A stretch of DNA of 64,000 bases, from positions 1,434,501 to 1,498,500 of the forward strand of contig NZ_CP044426.1 in assembly GCF_008824185.1 (NCBI RefSeq). Reading direction: 5' to 3'. A program made the translations under genes and the position numbers. Shown here one piece after another: positions 33,826 through 44,282 of this stretch (the first letter of the stretch is position 1; each line of letters opens with the position of its first letter). Source of the stretch: Paracoccus pantotrophus (GTDB lineage Bacteria > Pseudomonadota > Alphaproteobacteria > Rhodobacterales > Rhodobacteraceae). The notes under the pieces were generated by a model, which was not told the origin of the DNA, did not search any database, and saw nothing but the letters and a program-made list of their open reading frames with translations.

Positions 33826-35250
33826 CTATAAAACCGTCCGCAGGCCTGCCTTTTTAGGCAGAATCCGCTGGGCCGCCGGCAGATCGGCCGGATCGGAGAC
33901 CCCCTGCCGCAGCCGGCGTGCATTGCCCAGCAGCGCCCCTGCGGTCAGCCAGGTCAGCGGCGTCATGGTCGCATTGGGAATCAGGTCCAGCATGTTCATC
34001 GCCAGCATCAGCGAGATCGCGCCCAGCACCACCATCTCGGCCTTGCGGGGCGGATGCCGGCCGCCCGGCATCGCCCGCAGCAACGCCAGGATCGGCGTCA
34101 GCAGCAGCAGAAGCTGCGCCAGGTAGCCGAAGATGCCCCGCGCGCCGATCAGGATCACCCATTGCCCGTCCGGCACCGAGGTCAGCCGGCCGTTATAGGG
34201 GTCATAGAACAGCGACCGCCCCCAGCCGCCCCAGCCGAAAGCCGGCCGCTCCATCGCGCGCTCCAGCAGTTCCTCCTCGTTCATCAGCCGGAACTCGAGC
34301 GAGCGCCCCCGCTCGGGCGAGATGGACATGGCCAGGTTGACGATACCCTGCAGCGGCATCCAGGGGGTGGTGCGCAGCGTCGGATAGGAGACGGCGGCGG
34401 TGGCCACCAGCGCCGCCGCCAGCACCATCATGCGCGGCCGCGCCAGAGCCACCAGCGGCGCCGCCATCAGCGACTGCACCAGCGCGCCTGCCGATTTGCA
34501 CAGGAAGACGATGCAGGCCAGGTAGACCGCGATCAGGATGTTGCGCCGCGTCGGTTCGTTGCGGGCAAAGGCGATGGCGGCCAGGAAGGCGGTCATCGTC
34601 ATCAGCGCCACCCATAGCGGATGTTCCAGGAAGACGATGGGGCGGTAGCCGCCATAGCGGATGGTCTGGACGAAATCGTGCTGGAAAAAGCCATAGACCC
34701 AGACGTTGATCTGCGGGCTCATCCGCAGTTCGATCAGCATGGGCACGGTATAGCACAGGACGCCCAGCAGCAGGCTGCGCGCCCAGAGCTGGGCGCCCCT
34801 GGCATTCCAGAGCAGCTTGTAGCCCAGAAAGAAGGGCAGCAGCAGCAGCGTCTGCACGATCAGGTCGGCCACGCCCTGGCTGATCGACATGGCCGGCCGA
34901 TAGGTCACGCCGTCGATCAGCGGGTCGGGATTGGTCAACGCCGTCAGGATCGGCGAGGCGAAGTTCATCGCCAGGAGCAGCACGACCCAAGCCCCCATGG
35001 GCGGCGGCAGGGGCTCGCTCCGGGCGCGCTCCTTGGTGACGAAATAGACCATGACGGCGGCGGCCAGCGCCGGGACCATGTGCTTGTTCAGGCCGGGAAA
35101 GGCGGGCAGGTCGATCTCGATCAGCTGCGGCAGCAGCAGGTAGCCGGCAAAGATCGACCAGATCACCGCCTGCGCCCGTTCCATGCGCTGAAACAGCACC
35201 GCCACCACCACCGGCCAGGTCACCAGCACCATGAAGGCGAATATGGGCAT
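33826..35250 (-). CDS. O-antigen ligase / Wzy polymerase-like membrane protein
   Basis: A 474-residue polytopic inner-membrane protein with about ten hydrophobic segments. A larger hydrophilic loop in the second half contains LEFRLMNEEELLERAMERPAFG with the WGGWGRS that follows, a pattern (R, charged, GWG) seen in the O-antigen ligase/polymerase superfamily. It would join repeat units or attach the finished polymer at the periplasmic face. ATG 35250 is supported by GGGAG eight bases upstream and by the immediate membrane segment; the open frame upstream to 35481 does not look coded. It follows the PKS gene's upstream region by 99 bp and is divergent from the GT26 gene. Confidence 0.78.
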   Translation of the reverse strand: MPIFAFMVLVTWPVVVAVLFQRMERAQAVIWSIFAGYLLLPQLIEIDLPAFPGLNKHMVPALAAAVMVYFVTKERARSEPLPPPMGAWVVLLLAMNFASPILTALTNPDPLIDGVTYRPAMSISQGVADLIVQTLLLLPFFLGYKLLWNARGAQLWARSLLLGVLCYTVPMLIELRMSPQINVWVYGFFQHDFVQTIRYGGYRPIVFLEHPLWVALMTMTAFLAAIAFARNEPTRRNILIAVYLACIVFLCKSAGALVQSLMAAPLVALARPRMMVLAAALVATAAVSYPTLRTTPWMPLQGIVNLAMSISPERGRSLEFRLMNEEELLERAMERPAFGWGGWGRSLFYDPYNGRLTSVPDGQWVILIGARGIFGYLAQLLLLLTPILALLRAMPGGRHPPRKAEMVVLGAISLMLAMNMLDLIPNATMTPLTWLTAGALLGNARRLRQGVSDPADLPAAQRILPKKAGLRTVL

Positions 35251-35359
35251 GGCCCGACTCCCGTCCCGCGCCTTGTCGACCGGCTCTGCGAAGGACGTTG
35301 CAATCCCCTCGCCGCCAACACATCCTGCCGTCGATTCCGGCCGGACCCGAGGGCTTATC

Positions 35360-36124
35360 ATGCATTTCAGCTTTCCCGACGGCAATGCCGTCCGCGTCAA
35401 TTGCCGGGATTCTTCCGCACTGCTGGCCGAGGTGCGGCGGCGGCTGGCCGAGGGGCGCGGCTTCGCCATCGCCACGATCAACGTCGATCACCTGCAAAGG
35501 CTGGGCGAGGACATCCGCTTTCGCCGCGCCTATGGCGCGCATGATCTGGTCTGCGCCGACGGCAACCCCATCGTCTGGCTGTCGCGCATCGCCGGGCGGC
35601 CGGTGGCGCTGGCGCCCGGCTCGGACCTGGTGCTGCCCTTGGCCGCCGAGGCGGCGCGGGCCGGCCTGCCGGTGGCGCTGATCGGCAGCAGCGACGAATC
35701 GCTGGCGCTGGCCGCGCGCAGCATGCAGGCGGCGGTGCCGGGGCTGCGCGTGGCGCTGACCCATGCGCCGGGCTTTCCCTTCGACCCGATGGGCGAGGAA
35801 GCGGCCGGGATCATCGCCCGCATCCGCGCCTCGGGCGCGCGGCTGTGCTTCCTGGCGCTCGGCGCCCCGCGGCAAGAGATATTCGCCATCCGCGCCCGCG
35901 ACGCGCTTGGCGATGTGGGCTTCGCCTCGATCGGGGCCGGGCTCGACTTCCTGTCGGGCCACCAGCGCCGAGCGCCGCGATGGGTGCGCCGGATCAAGCT
36001 GGAATGGCTGTGGCGGATGCTGTCCAATCCGCGCCGGCTGTTCCTGCGCTATGCCAGGGGCTTCGCCATCCTGCCCGGCCACCTGCGCCGGGCGCTGGCC
36101 ATGCGCGGCAAAAACCGGAAATAG
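35360..36124 (+). CDS. WecG/TagA/CpsF family glycosyltransferase (GT26)
   Basis: A 254-residue enzyme of the GT26 family, which transfers ManNAc, ManNAcA or glucuronic acid type residues onto lipid-linked acceptors. Diagnostic segments: TINVDHLQRL, LVCADGNPIVWLSR (the catalytic Asp in ADG), ALIGSSDES, CFLALGAPRQEIF and the final amphipathic basic part (RIKLEWLWRMLSNPRRLFLR) that docks on the membrane. GAGGG precedes the ATG at 35360. It is divergent from the Wzy-like gene across about 110 bp. It is the last recognisable gene of the polysaccharide locus before the ABC import operon. Confidence 0.88.
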   Translation: MHFSFPDGNAVRVNCRDSSALLAEVRRRLAEGRGFAIATINVDHLQRLGEDIRFRRAYGAHDLVCADGNPIVWLSRIAGRPVALAPGSDLVLPLAAEAARAGLPVALIGSSDESLALAARSMQAAVPGLRVALTHAPGFPFDPMGEEAAGIIARIRASGARLCFLALGAPRQEIFAIRARDALGDVGFASIGAGLDFLSGHQRRAPRWVRRIKLEWLWRMLSNPRRLFLRYARGFAILPGHLRRALAMRGKNRK

Positions 36125-36134
36125 GCCCCGCCCC

Positions 36135-37165
<1,031 letters not shown>

Positions 37166-37169
<4 letters not shown>

Positions 37170-37948
37170 GTCGGTTGAATCCGTGTGCCGAACAGGCGGG
37201 AGATCAGCTGCATCACCCCCATGCAACCCCAGGTCACGGCAAAGGCGATCACCGCCAGCGCCGCCGGCTCATAGGCGCGGTTGGCGCCCAAAAGCTGCAT
37301 GTAGGGGCCGAAGGCCGGGCGGTTCAGCAGCGCCGCCATGGTGAATTCGCCGATGACGATGGCGAAGGACAAAAAGGCGCCCGACATCACCGCGCCCAGC
37401 ACGTTGGGCAGGATCAGCCGGCCGATGATCCGCACCCAGCCGGCGCCCAGCGATTGCGCGGCCTCGGTCAGCGAGCGCACGTCCAGCGTGGACAGCCCGG
37501 TATCGACGGCGCGATACATATAGGGCAGCGCCAGCGTGGCATAGCCGCAGAGCAGCAGCAGGTTGGTGCCCGACGCCGTGCCGGTCAGCGGCAGGATCGA
37601 GCTGGTGTTGTAAAGCCGGATATAGCCGAAGACCACGACGATGGCCGGGATGACCAGCGGCAGCAGGGTGATGAACTCGATCACCGGGCGCAGGCGCGGC
37701 AGGCGCAGCCGCACCCAATAGGCGGTCGGCACCACGATCAGCACCCCCAGCAGGATGGTCAGCAGCGCCATGGCCACCGAATAGCTGAAGGTGGCGCGGA
37801 AATTCGGGTCCGACAGCACCGAGCGATAGGCGTCCAGCGAATATTCCCCGCGCCGCATCCGCAGCGAGAACTCGATGGTGCCGATCAGCGGCAGCAGGAA
37901 ATACAGCCCGCCGACCACCAGCGCCGCCCAGGACCAGACCCGTTTCAT
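37166..37948 (-). CDS. ABC importer permease (PotC/FbpB-like)
   Basis: A 260-residue inner-membrane permease with six hydrophobic segments and the EAA coupling loop (TEAAQSLGAGWVRIIGRLILP), which contacts the ATPase. Starts at ATG 37948, overlapping the first permease's stop (ATGA); it ends overlapping the ATPase start. It follows the usual order in binding-protein-dependent importers. Confidence 0.9.
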
Positions 37949-38793
37949 CGCATCCACCTTTCGGCGCGGGTGCGCATCACGACATAGGCCAGGTTCGCAA
38001 GCCCGGTGACGACGATCATGCCGAAGGCCATGGCATAGCCCAGATGCGGGTCTTGCAGCACGTCGCCGCGGATCTGCGCGAACAGCATGATCGGCACGAT
38101 GGACAGCGACGAGCCGGTCAGCGCATAGGCCGTCGCCACCGCCCCGAAACTGTTGGCGAACAGCAGCGCGAAAGTGCCCAGAAGCGAGGGGAACAGGATC
38201 GGCAGCGCCACCATGCGCCAATATTGCCCGGTCGAGGCGCCCAGCACCTCGGCCGCCTCGCGCCATTCGCGCCTCAAGCCCTCCAGCGCCGGGGTGATGA
38301 TCAGGATCATCAACGGGATCTGGAAGAAAAGGTAGGTCAGCGTCAGGCCCCAGAAGCTGAGCAGGTTGAAGCCCATGGCATAGATGTTGATGCCGAACCA
38401 TTGCCGCAGCAGCATCGTGACCAGCCCCACCCGCCCCAGCGTGGCGATGAAGGCAAAGGCCAGCGGCACGCCGGCGAAGTTCGAGGCGACGCCGGAAAAG
38501 GTCATCAGCGGCCCCTTGATCCAGCGCGGCACGCCGCCCATGACCACCGCCGCTGCCATGGCAAAGCCGATCAGGCAGCCCAAAAGCGCCGAGGCCAGCG
38601 AGATCTTGATCGAGATGGCAAAGCTCGACACGATCCGCGGCGAGGCGAGCCCAGCCAGGTTGGCCAGCGTGAACTCGCCCTGCGGGTTCTGAAAGGCGCC
38701 GATGACGATGTTCATCGTCGGCAGCACCAGAAACAGCAGCGCAAAGGCGAAAAAGGGCAGGACGCCCAGCCAGTTCCAGCCGATCTGTCTCAT
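37945..38793 (-). CDS. ABC importer permease (PotB-like)
   Basis: A 282-residue inner-membrane permease, first of a pair. Six hydrophobic segments and an EAA-type loop, REAAEVLGASTGQYWRMVALP. It begins at ATG 38793, 53 bp downstream of the solute-binding protein's stop, and a perfect 10-bp hairpin lies between them. Overlaps the second permease by four bases. The coupling indicates equal expression of both permeases and the ATPase, lower than the binding protein. Confidence 0.9.
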   Translation of the reverse strand: MRQIGWNWLGVLPFFAFALLFLVLPTMNIVIGAFQNPQGEFTLANLAGLASPRIVSSFAISIKISLASALLGCLIGFAMAAAVVMGGVPRWIKGPLMTFSGVASNFAGVPLAFAFIATLGRVGLVTMLLRQWFGINIYAMGFNLLSFWGLTLTYLFFQIPLMILIITPALEGLRREWREAAEVLGASTGQYWRMVALPILFPSLLGTFALLFANSFGAVATAYALTGSSLSIVPIMLFAQIRGDVLQDPHLGYAMAFGMIVVTGLANLAYVVMRTRAERWMR

Positions 38794-38813
38794 TCCGCCT
38801 CGCCCGTTCTGGA

Positions 38814-38839
38814 CGGCCCCGCCGGTGCGGGCGGGGCCG
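38814..38839 (-). promoter_or_regulatory. Intercistronic hairpin between binding protein and permease genes
   Basis: CGGCCCCGCC (38814-38823) pairs perfectly with GGCGGGGCCG (38830-38839) across a six-base loop. No T-run follows in the direction of transcription. Hairpins at this point in binding-protein operons usually attenuate transcription or protect the upstream mRNA, allowing more binding protein than membrane subunits. Confidence 0.55.
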
Positions 38840-38846
38840 CCGCGCC

Positions 38847-39953
38847 TTATTCCTGAACCGCCGCGCCGACGACGCTGTCCCAGCCCTCGGTCACGACCTT
38901 CTTGTTGGCCTCCTGTTGCTCCAGCGTCGGGAAGATCGCTTTCTCATAGGCTTCGGCCGGGGGCAGCGCGTCCAGCAGCTCCTGCGGCACCTTGCCGTTC
39001 TGGACCAGGTCGTTGAAGCGGATCGGGTGGCAATAACCTTTCAGCCAGCCCAGCTGGCCCTCGTCCGAATACAGGTATTCCATCCACAGCTTGGCCGCGT
39101 TCGGATGCGGCGCATAGGCCGAGATCGCCTGGACATAGACGCCGGCGACCACGCCGTCCTCGGGGATGATGACCTCGACCGGCGGGTTGCCGTTCAGGCT
39201 GTCGCGCCAGGACAGCAGGTTGTAGTCCCAGGCGGTGACGATGGGCGTCGCGCCCTGCGCGATGGTCGCCGACTTGCCGATGACGGGCACGAAATTGCCG
39301 GCCTTGTGCACCTCGGCCATCAGTTCCATGCCCTTCTGGCCGGATGCCTCGCCCGGCTCGCCGCCATTGGCGATGCCCGCCGCCATGACCGAGATGATCG
39401 CCTGGGCCGAGGCGCGCGGATCGCCCGCCAGCGCGAAGGCATTCGCGTATTCCGGCTTGGCCAGATCCTTCCAGCTTTTCGGCACCTCGTCGATCAGGTC
39501 GCTGTTCACGCCAAAGGCCATCACGCCGTAATAATCGCCATACCAATAGCCCTCGGCATCCTTGGCATCGTCCGGGATCGTGTCCCAGGTGGCGACCTTG
39601 TAGGGCTGGATCAGCCCCTCGGCCTTGGCCTGCGGGCCGAAGGACAGGCCCACGTCGATCACGTCGGGCGCCTGCGGCCCCTTGTTGTCCTTGTTGGCGC
39701 GGATCGCCTCCAGCTCGTCGGCCGAGCCCGCGTCGGGGTTCAGCTCGTTGACCCGGATCTCGGGGTATTTCGCCTTGAAGCCCTCGATCACGCCGCCATA
39801 GTTGCACCAGTCATGCGGCAGCGCGATGGTGGTCAGCATGCCCTCGGCCTTGGCGGCCTCTTCCAGCGCCGCCAGATCCTGCGCCATGGCCGCCCCCGAA
39901 CCTGCCAACAGGCTCAGCGCGGCCAGTCCCGCCGCGGTCGATTGAATGGTCAT
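38847..39953 (-). CDS. ABC importer periplasmic solute-binding protein (PotD/FbpA-like)
   Basis: A 368-residue periplasmic protein that captures the substrate. The signal peptide is MTIQSTAAGLAALSLLAGSG followed by AAMAQD. The mature part has the fold's typical segments, WYGDYYGVMAFGVNSD and a hinge region near ANAFALAGDPRASAQA. It resembles iron/polyamine-type type II binding proteins; the binding-site residues do not single out one. First gene of the importer operon, with GGAACGGAG before the ATG. The hydratase-like gene lies 144 bp upstream on the same strand and may share the operon. Confidence 0.88.
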   Translation of the reverse strand: MTIQSTAAGLAALSLLAGSGAAMAQDLAALEEAAKAEGMLTTIALPHDWCNYGGVIEGFKAKYPEIRVNELNPDAGSADELEAIRANKDNKGPQAPDVIDVGLSFGPQAKAEGLIQPYKVATWDTIPDDAKDAEGYWYGDYYGVMAFGVNSDLIDEVPKSWKDLAKPEYANAFALAGDPRASAQAIISVMAAGIANGGEPGEASGQKGMELMAEVHKAGNFVPVIGKSATIAQGATPIVTAWDYNLLSWRDSLNGNPPVEVIIPEDGVVAGVYVQAISAYAPHPNAAKLWMEYLYSDEGQLGWLKGYCHPIRFNDLVQNGKVPQELLDALPPAEAYEKAIFPTLEQQEANKKVVTEGWDSVVGAAVQE

Positions 39954-40057
39954 CGGTCAACTCCGTTCCAGAACACGCCCCATCGGCGGCTGGATGCCAC
40001 CTAGCGGCCCCCCGTGACAGTCTTGCGACGGAACACCCCTGTTGGCAAAGGTTTTTA

Positions 40058-40083
40058 TCGCGGTTGACCCAAGGGAACCGCGA
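40058..40083 (-). terminator. Inverted repeat after the hydratase-like gene
   Basis: TCGCGGTT (40058-40065) and AACCGCGA (40076-40083) form a perfect eight-base stem around a 10-base loop. It follows the stop of the hydratase-like gene by 15 bp. Without a T-run it may be a weak terminator or RNA-stabilising hairpin, in which case the gene and the importer are partly cotranscribed. Confidence 0.35.
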
Positions 40084-40097
40084 CCGGCCCCGACCGC

Positions 40098-40937
40098 TCA
40101 GGGCACCAGCACCAGGCCCACCTTCATGGCCCTGCCGCCGATGCGGTATTCGGCCTCGACCCGGTGGCCCGGCTGCGCCGGATGCAGCGCGCCCAGCGAG
40201 CCCAGCGAGATCACCGAGCCCGGCTTCAGCTCGTAACGGCCCTGCTGGACCAGCCACAGCACCACGTCGAGCGGATGGCCCAGCAGCATCTCGCCCGAGC
40301 CGGTGCCGATGCTCTTGCCGTCAAGCTTCAGGTTCACCGTCAGCGCCGCCAGATCGGCGACCGGATCGCGCAATTCGGAAATCGGGATGCCGCGGCCCAG
40401 CACGCCGCGCCAGGGCGTCACGCCATAGGCCACCATCAGGGGTCCGGTCGGCACCACGTCCTTTTGCAGCGCCAGGTCGGGCAGTTCGATGAAAGGCCGC
40501 ACGTCCTTCAGCGCCGCCGCCACCTCTTCGCGGGTGCGGGCCTGCATGATCGCGGAACTGCCCACGGTCACGACCAGATCGGCCTCGAAGAACGGCTCGC
40601 GGCTGCCCGCAAGGCTGAGCCGCGCCCCGTCCGGCAGCAGCATCGGCGCGAACAGCGCGCCGGCCACCGGCTCGGTCACGCCGAAGCGTTCCTGCACCTG
40701 GCGCGAGGTGAAGCCGACCTTCACCCCCACCGGCGCGCCCAGTTCCGCCTCCAGCACGCTGCGGAAGGTGGCATAGGCGCAGGCCCCGTCCTCGAGCGTG
40801 CGCACCAGCGGGTCGGGCAGGCGCTGGCCGGCGATCCAGCCGCGCGCGGCGTTCTGCATCAACGAGACATCCGGGCAGGCTGCGACGGCCACGCCCGCGA
40901 ACGGCAGCATGATTGCGCCCAGAATCAACGATTTCAT
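40098..40937 (-). CDS. Exported hydratase-like protein of the 2-keto-4-pentenoate hydratase (FAH) family
   Basis: A 279-residue protein. After a clear signal peptide (MKSLILGAIMLPFAGVAVA, then ACPD) it matches the family of MhpD-type 2-keto-4-pentenoate hydratases: the N-terminal helical part (AARGWIAGQRLPDPLV), GVKVGFTSRQVQERFGV, EADLVVTVG, PFIELPDL and LLGHPLDVVLWLVQQG. Family members are normally cytoplasmic enzymes for aromatic breakdown and bind a divalent metal through Glu and Asp, so an exported copy is unusual. It lies immediately upstream of the ABC importer and could process or bind its substrate in the periplasm. If the first 20 residues were not a signal, the function would revert to a cytosolic one. 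Confidence 0.75.
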   Translation of the reverse strand: MKSLILGAIMLPFAGVAVAACPDVSLMQNAARGWIAGQRLPDPLVRTLEDGACAYATFRSVLEAELGAPVGVKVGFTSRQVQERFGVTEPVAGALFAPMLLPDGARLSLAGSREPFFEADLVVTVGSSAIMQARTREEVAAALKDVRPFIELPDLALQKDVVPTGPLMVAYGVTPWRGVLGRGIPISELRDPVADLAALTVNLKLDGKSIGTGSGEMLLGHPLDVVLWLVQQGRYELKPGSVISLGSLGALHPAQPGHRVEAEYRIGGRAMKVGLVLVP

Positions 40938-41093
40938 CGCCCGGCCTCACGAATGCATTCCCGGCAGACGATGCCGCAACACGGGACCGCTGTCACCGGG
41001 ATTCTTGCGCTCCCTCGGCAACCTGCCTGCATCCTGTTTGCATCGGCCCGCGCATCCCCTAGAAGAACGGGACCGCAGGCGACAAGGCTGGAC

Positions 41094-43730
41094 ATGAGCG
41101 ATCAACCCACCCCGATGATGGCGCAGTATCTTGCGATCCGCGAGGCCAATCCCGGCGCGCTGCTGTTCTATCGCATGGGCGATTTCTACGAGATGTTCTT
41201 CGAGGACGCGGTGGCCGCCGCCGCGGCGCTGGACATCGCGCTGACCAAGCGCGGCACGCATCTGGGCGAACCGATCCCGATGTGCGGCGTGCCGGTCCAT
41301 GCGGCTGAGTCCTACCTGCTGACGCTGATCCGCAAGGGTTTCCGCGTCGCCATCGCCGAGCAGATGGAAGATCCGGCCGAGGCCAGGAAGCGCGGCTCGA
41401 AATCGGTCGTGGCCCGCGACGTGGTGCGGCTGGTGACGCCCGGCACGCTGACCGAGGAATCGCTCTTGGAGGCGCGGCGGCACAATTTCCTGGCGAGCTT
41501 CGCCACCGTGCGCGAGGATTCGGCGCTGGCCTGGGTGGACATCTCGACCGGCGCCTTCCGCGTCGTGCCATGTCCGCCGGCACGGCTGGCCCCCGAACTC
41601 GCCCGCCACGCCCCGCGCGAATTGCTGGCCGCCGAGGGCTCGAACCTCGACGAGATCGCCGCCGAGGCCGGTGCGGCGCTGACCGAACTGCCCGCCGGCA
41701 GCTTCGACAGCAGCGCCGCCACGCGCCGGCTTTGCGCGCTGTTCCAAGTCGAGACGCTGGACGGGTTCGGCAGCTTCTCCCGCGCGGAACTGGCCGCCAT
41801 GGGCGCCATCGCCGATTACCTGGAGCTGACGCAAAAGGGCCGGATGCCGCTGATCCGCCCGCCGGTGCGCGAGGCGCCTGGCGGCGCCATGCAGATCGAC
41901 GCCGCCACCCGGCGCAACCTGGAACTGACGCAGGCGCTGTCGGGCGGGCGCGAGGGCTCGCTGCTGGCCGCCATCGACCGCACGGTAACGGCGGGCGGCG
42001 CGCGCCTGCTGGAGCGCCGCATCAGCGCGCCGTCGCGCGACCTGGACGAAATCCACGCCCGCCAGGCCGCCGTCGCATATCTGGTGGACGACCCGCGCCT
42101 GACCGCCGACCTGCGCGAGGCGCTGTCGCGCGCGCCCGACATGGACCGCGCCCTGTCGCGGCTGGCGCTGGAGCGCGGCGGGCCGCGCGACCTAGCCGCG
42201 ATCCGCGCCGGGCTGACACAGGGCGCGGCCATCGCCGCCATGCTGGGCTGCGACGAAATCACCGTGCTGGCCGAGGCGGCGCGCGACCTGACCGGCCATG
42301 ACGCCCTGATCGACCTGCTCGACGACGCACTGGTGGCCGAGCCCCCCTTGCTGGCCCGCGACGGCGGCTTCGTCGCGCCGGGCCATGACGAGGATCTGGA
42401 CGAGACCCGCCGGTTGCGCGACGAAGGCCGCGGCGTCATCGCCCGGATGCAGGCCGATTACATCGCCGAGACCGGCGTCCAGAGCCTCAAGATCAAGCAT
42501 AACAACGTGCTGGGCTACTTTATCGAGACCACTTCGACCCATGCCGAGCGGATGCTGGCCCCGCCGCTGAACGAGCGTTTCATCCACCGCCAGACCACGG
42601 CGAACCAGATCCGCTTCACCACGGTCGAACTGTCCGAGCTGGAAACCCGCATCCTCAACGCCCGCGACCGGGCGCTGGAGATCGAGCGCGAGATCTTCGC
42701 CCGCCTGGCCCGCGCCGTCCTGGACCGGGCCGGCCCCATCGGGCAGGCAGCCCGCGCGCTGGCCGAGATCGACCTGACCGCCGCTTTGGCCGATCTCGCC
42801 TCGGGCGAGGGCTGGGTGCGCCCCGAGGTCGATGCCAGCCGCGCCTTCGTGATCGAGGGCGGCCGGCATCCGGTGGTGGAACGCGCGCTCAAGCGCAAGG
42901 GCGAGGCTTTCGTCGCCAACGACTGCGCCCTGACCGAGGGTGAGACCCCGGCGATCTGGCTGTTGACCGGCCCGAACATGGCCGGCAAGTCAACCTTCCT
43001 GCGCCAGAACGCGCTGATCGCCATCCTGGCGCAGGCGGGTGGCTTCGTGCCCGCCCGCCGTGCCCATATCGGCCTGGTCAGCCAGCTCTTCAGCCGGGTC
43101 GGCGCGGCGGACGACCTGGCGCGCGGCCGCTCGACCTTCATGGTCGAGATGGTCGAAACGGCGGCGATCCTGAACCAGGCCGACGATCATGCGCTGGTGA
43201 TCCTGGACGAGATCGGGCGCGGCACCGCGACCTGGGACGGGCTTTCGATCGCCTGGGCGGTGATGGAGCACCTGCATGCCACGAACCGCTGCCGGGCGCT
43301 GTTTGCCACCCATTACCACGAGATGACCAGCCTCTCGGCCCGCCTGCCCGGCTTGGAGAACGCCACCGTCGCGGTGCGCGAATGGGAAGGCGAGGTGATC
43401 TTCCTGCACGAGGTCAGGAAGGGCGCCGCCGACCGCTCCTATGGCGTGCAGGTGGCGCGGCTGGCGGGGCTGCCGCCCGCGGTGGTGGAACGCGCCCGCG
43501 ACATCCTGCACCAGTTGGAAAGCGGCGAGCGGCAGGGAACGGGCAAGCCCGCCGCGCTGCTCGACGACCTGCCACTGTTCCGCGCCGCCCCGGCGCCCGC
43601 GCCGGCGGCCAAGGCCAGGCCCTCGGCGGTGGAGGAGCGCCTGCGCAGCCTCAATCCCGACACGATCAGCGCCCGCGAGGCGCTGGACCTGATCTATGAA
43701 CTGCACGGGATGCTGGAAGGCGAGGCCTAG
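41094..43730 (+). CDS. mutS: DNA mismatch repair protein MutS
   Basis: An 878-residue mismatch-recognition ATPase of the MutS1 type. Near the N-terminus, MGDFYEMFFEDA holds the Phe-x-Glu that inserts at mispairs. The C-terminal ATPase carries TGPNMAGKSTFLRQ (Walker A), DEIGRGTATWDGLSIA (Walker B and signature region) and the final helix-turn-helix dimer part, with VVERARDILHQLE leading to ELHGMLEGEA. ATG 41094 is preferred: AAGG stands six bases before and the protein then has usual length. The frame stays open 310 codons further left, but that runs antisense to the hydratase-like gene and is not coding. Confidence 0.96.
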   Translation: MSDQPTPMMAQYLAIREANPGALLFYRMGDFYEMFFEDAVAAAAALDIALTKRGTHLGEPIPMCGVPVHAAESYLLTLIRKGFRVAIAEQMEDPAEARKRGSKSVVARDVVRLVTPGTLTEESLLEARRHNFLASFATVREDSALAWVDISTGAFRVVPCPPARLAPELARHAPRELLAAEGSNLDEIAAEAGAALTELPAGSFDSSAATRRLCALFQVETLDGFGSFSRAELAAMGAIADYLELTQKGRMPLIRPPVREAPGGAMQIDAATRRNLELTQALSGGREGSLLAAIDRTVTAGGARLLERRISAPSRDLDEIHARQAAVAYLVDDPRLTADLREALSRAPDMDRALSRLALERGGPRDLAAIRAGLTQGAAIAAMLGCDEITVLAEAARDLTGHDALIDLLDDALVAEPPLLARDGGFVAPGHDEDLDETRRLRDEGRGVIARMQADYIAETGVQSLKIKHNNVLGYFIETTSTHAERMLAPPLNERFIHRQTTANQIRFTTVELSELETRILNARDRALEIEREIFARLARAVLDRAGPIGQAARALAEIDLTAALADLASGEGWVRPEVDASRAFVIEGGRHPVVERALKRKGEAFVANDCALTEGETPAIWLLTGPNMAGKSTFLRQNALIAILAQAGGFVPARRAHIGLVSQLFSRVGAADDLARGRSTFMVEMVETAAILNQADDHALVILDEIGRGTATWDGLSIAWAVMEHLHATNRCRALFATHYHEMTSLSARLPGLENATVAVREWEGEVIFLHEVRKGAADRSYGVQVARLAGLPPAVVERARDILHQLESGERQGTGKPAALLDDLPLFRAAPAPAPAAKARPSAVEERLRSLNPDTISAREALDLIYELHGMLEGEA

Positions 43731-43761
43731 GCTTCGCGCAGCGGTAGAGGCTGGACCGGCG

Positions 43762-43797
43762 GGACCAGCCCGCTTCCTCGGGTTTTCGGGCTGGTCC
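43762..43797 (+). terminator. Inverted repeat after mutS
   Basis: GGACCAGCCCG (43762-43772) pairs with CGGGCTGGTCC (43787-43797), 11 perfect base pairs around a 14-base loop, 32 bp after the mutS stop. A T-run follows only weakly, so efficiency is uncertain. Confidence 0.55.
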
Positions 43798-43934
43798 GGC
43801 GTCCGCTGCAAGGTTTATGAAATTTCGCGCTATTTTCGCATCTTCCTGCACGGAAATCCGTGAGACGCTTACCTGCCGGTAACGATTGCCGGTCTAGAAC
43901 AGGGGCAAGCACACGGAAAACAGCGGAACCGAGA

Positions 43935-44282
43935 ATGCAACTGACATTGCTGCCCCAGCCGGACGGGCTAACGATTCGCGTCGATGAAAAACGCCTCGAC
44001 GCCACCATTGCCACCGCCTTCAAGGACCGGGTGCGCGGCATGATCGCCGGCGGCGGCGCGCAGGTGACGCTGGACCTGGGCGGGGTCGAATTCATGGACA
44101 GTTCCGGACTTGGCGCGGTGATCGCCATCTACAAGGCCATGCCCGCGGGGCGAAAGCTGACGCTGACCAGGCTGACGCCGAATGTCGAGCGGGTGTTTCA
44201 CCTGACGCGGATGGACACGGTGCTGACCATCCGCAGGACCGCAGACATTCCCGCCGCGCGCCCCGAAGGCCCCGAAAGATGA
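43935..44282 (+). CDS. STAS-domain anti-sigma-factor antagonist (SpoIIAA/RsbV-like)
   Basis: A 115-residue single STAS domain. The conserved phosphorylation site is EFMDSSGLGAVI, where the second Ser is the usual target of a partner kinase. Such proteins bind a histidine-kinase-like anti-sigma factor when dephosphorylated. ATG 43935 gives the usual family length, with GGAAC-type purines before it; an earlier open frame to 43860 adds unrelated residues. It overlaps the start of the HATPase gene by four bases (ATGA), as expected for a partner-switch pair. The target sigma factor or phosphatase is not in this window. Confidence 0.85.
   Translation: MQLTLLPQPDGLTIRVDEKRLDATIATAFKDRVRGMIAGGGAQVTLDLGGVEFMDSSGLGAVIAIYKAMPAGRKLTLTRLTPNVERVFHLTRMDTVLTIRRTADIPAARPEGPER

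Noticed and set aside
40164..41093. Long N-terminal extension of MutS
   Set aside because: It runs antisense to the hydratase-like gene; MutS starts at 41094 with a ribosome-binding site and normal length.
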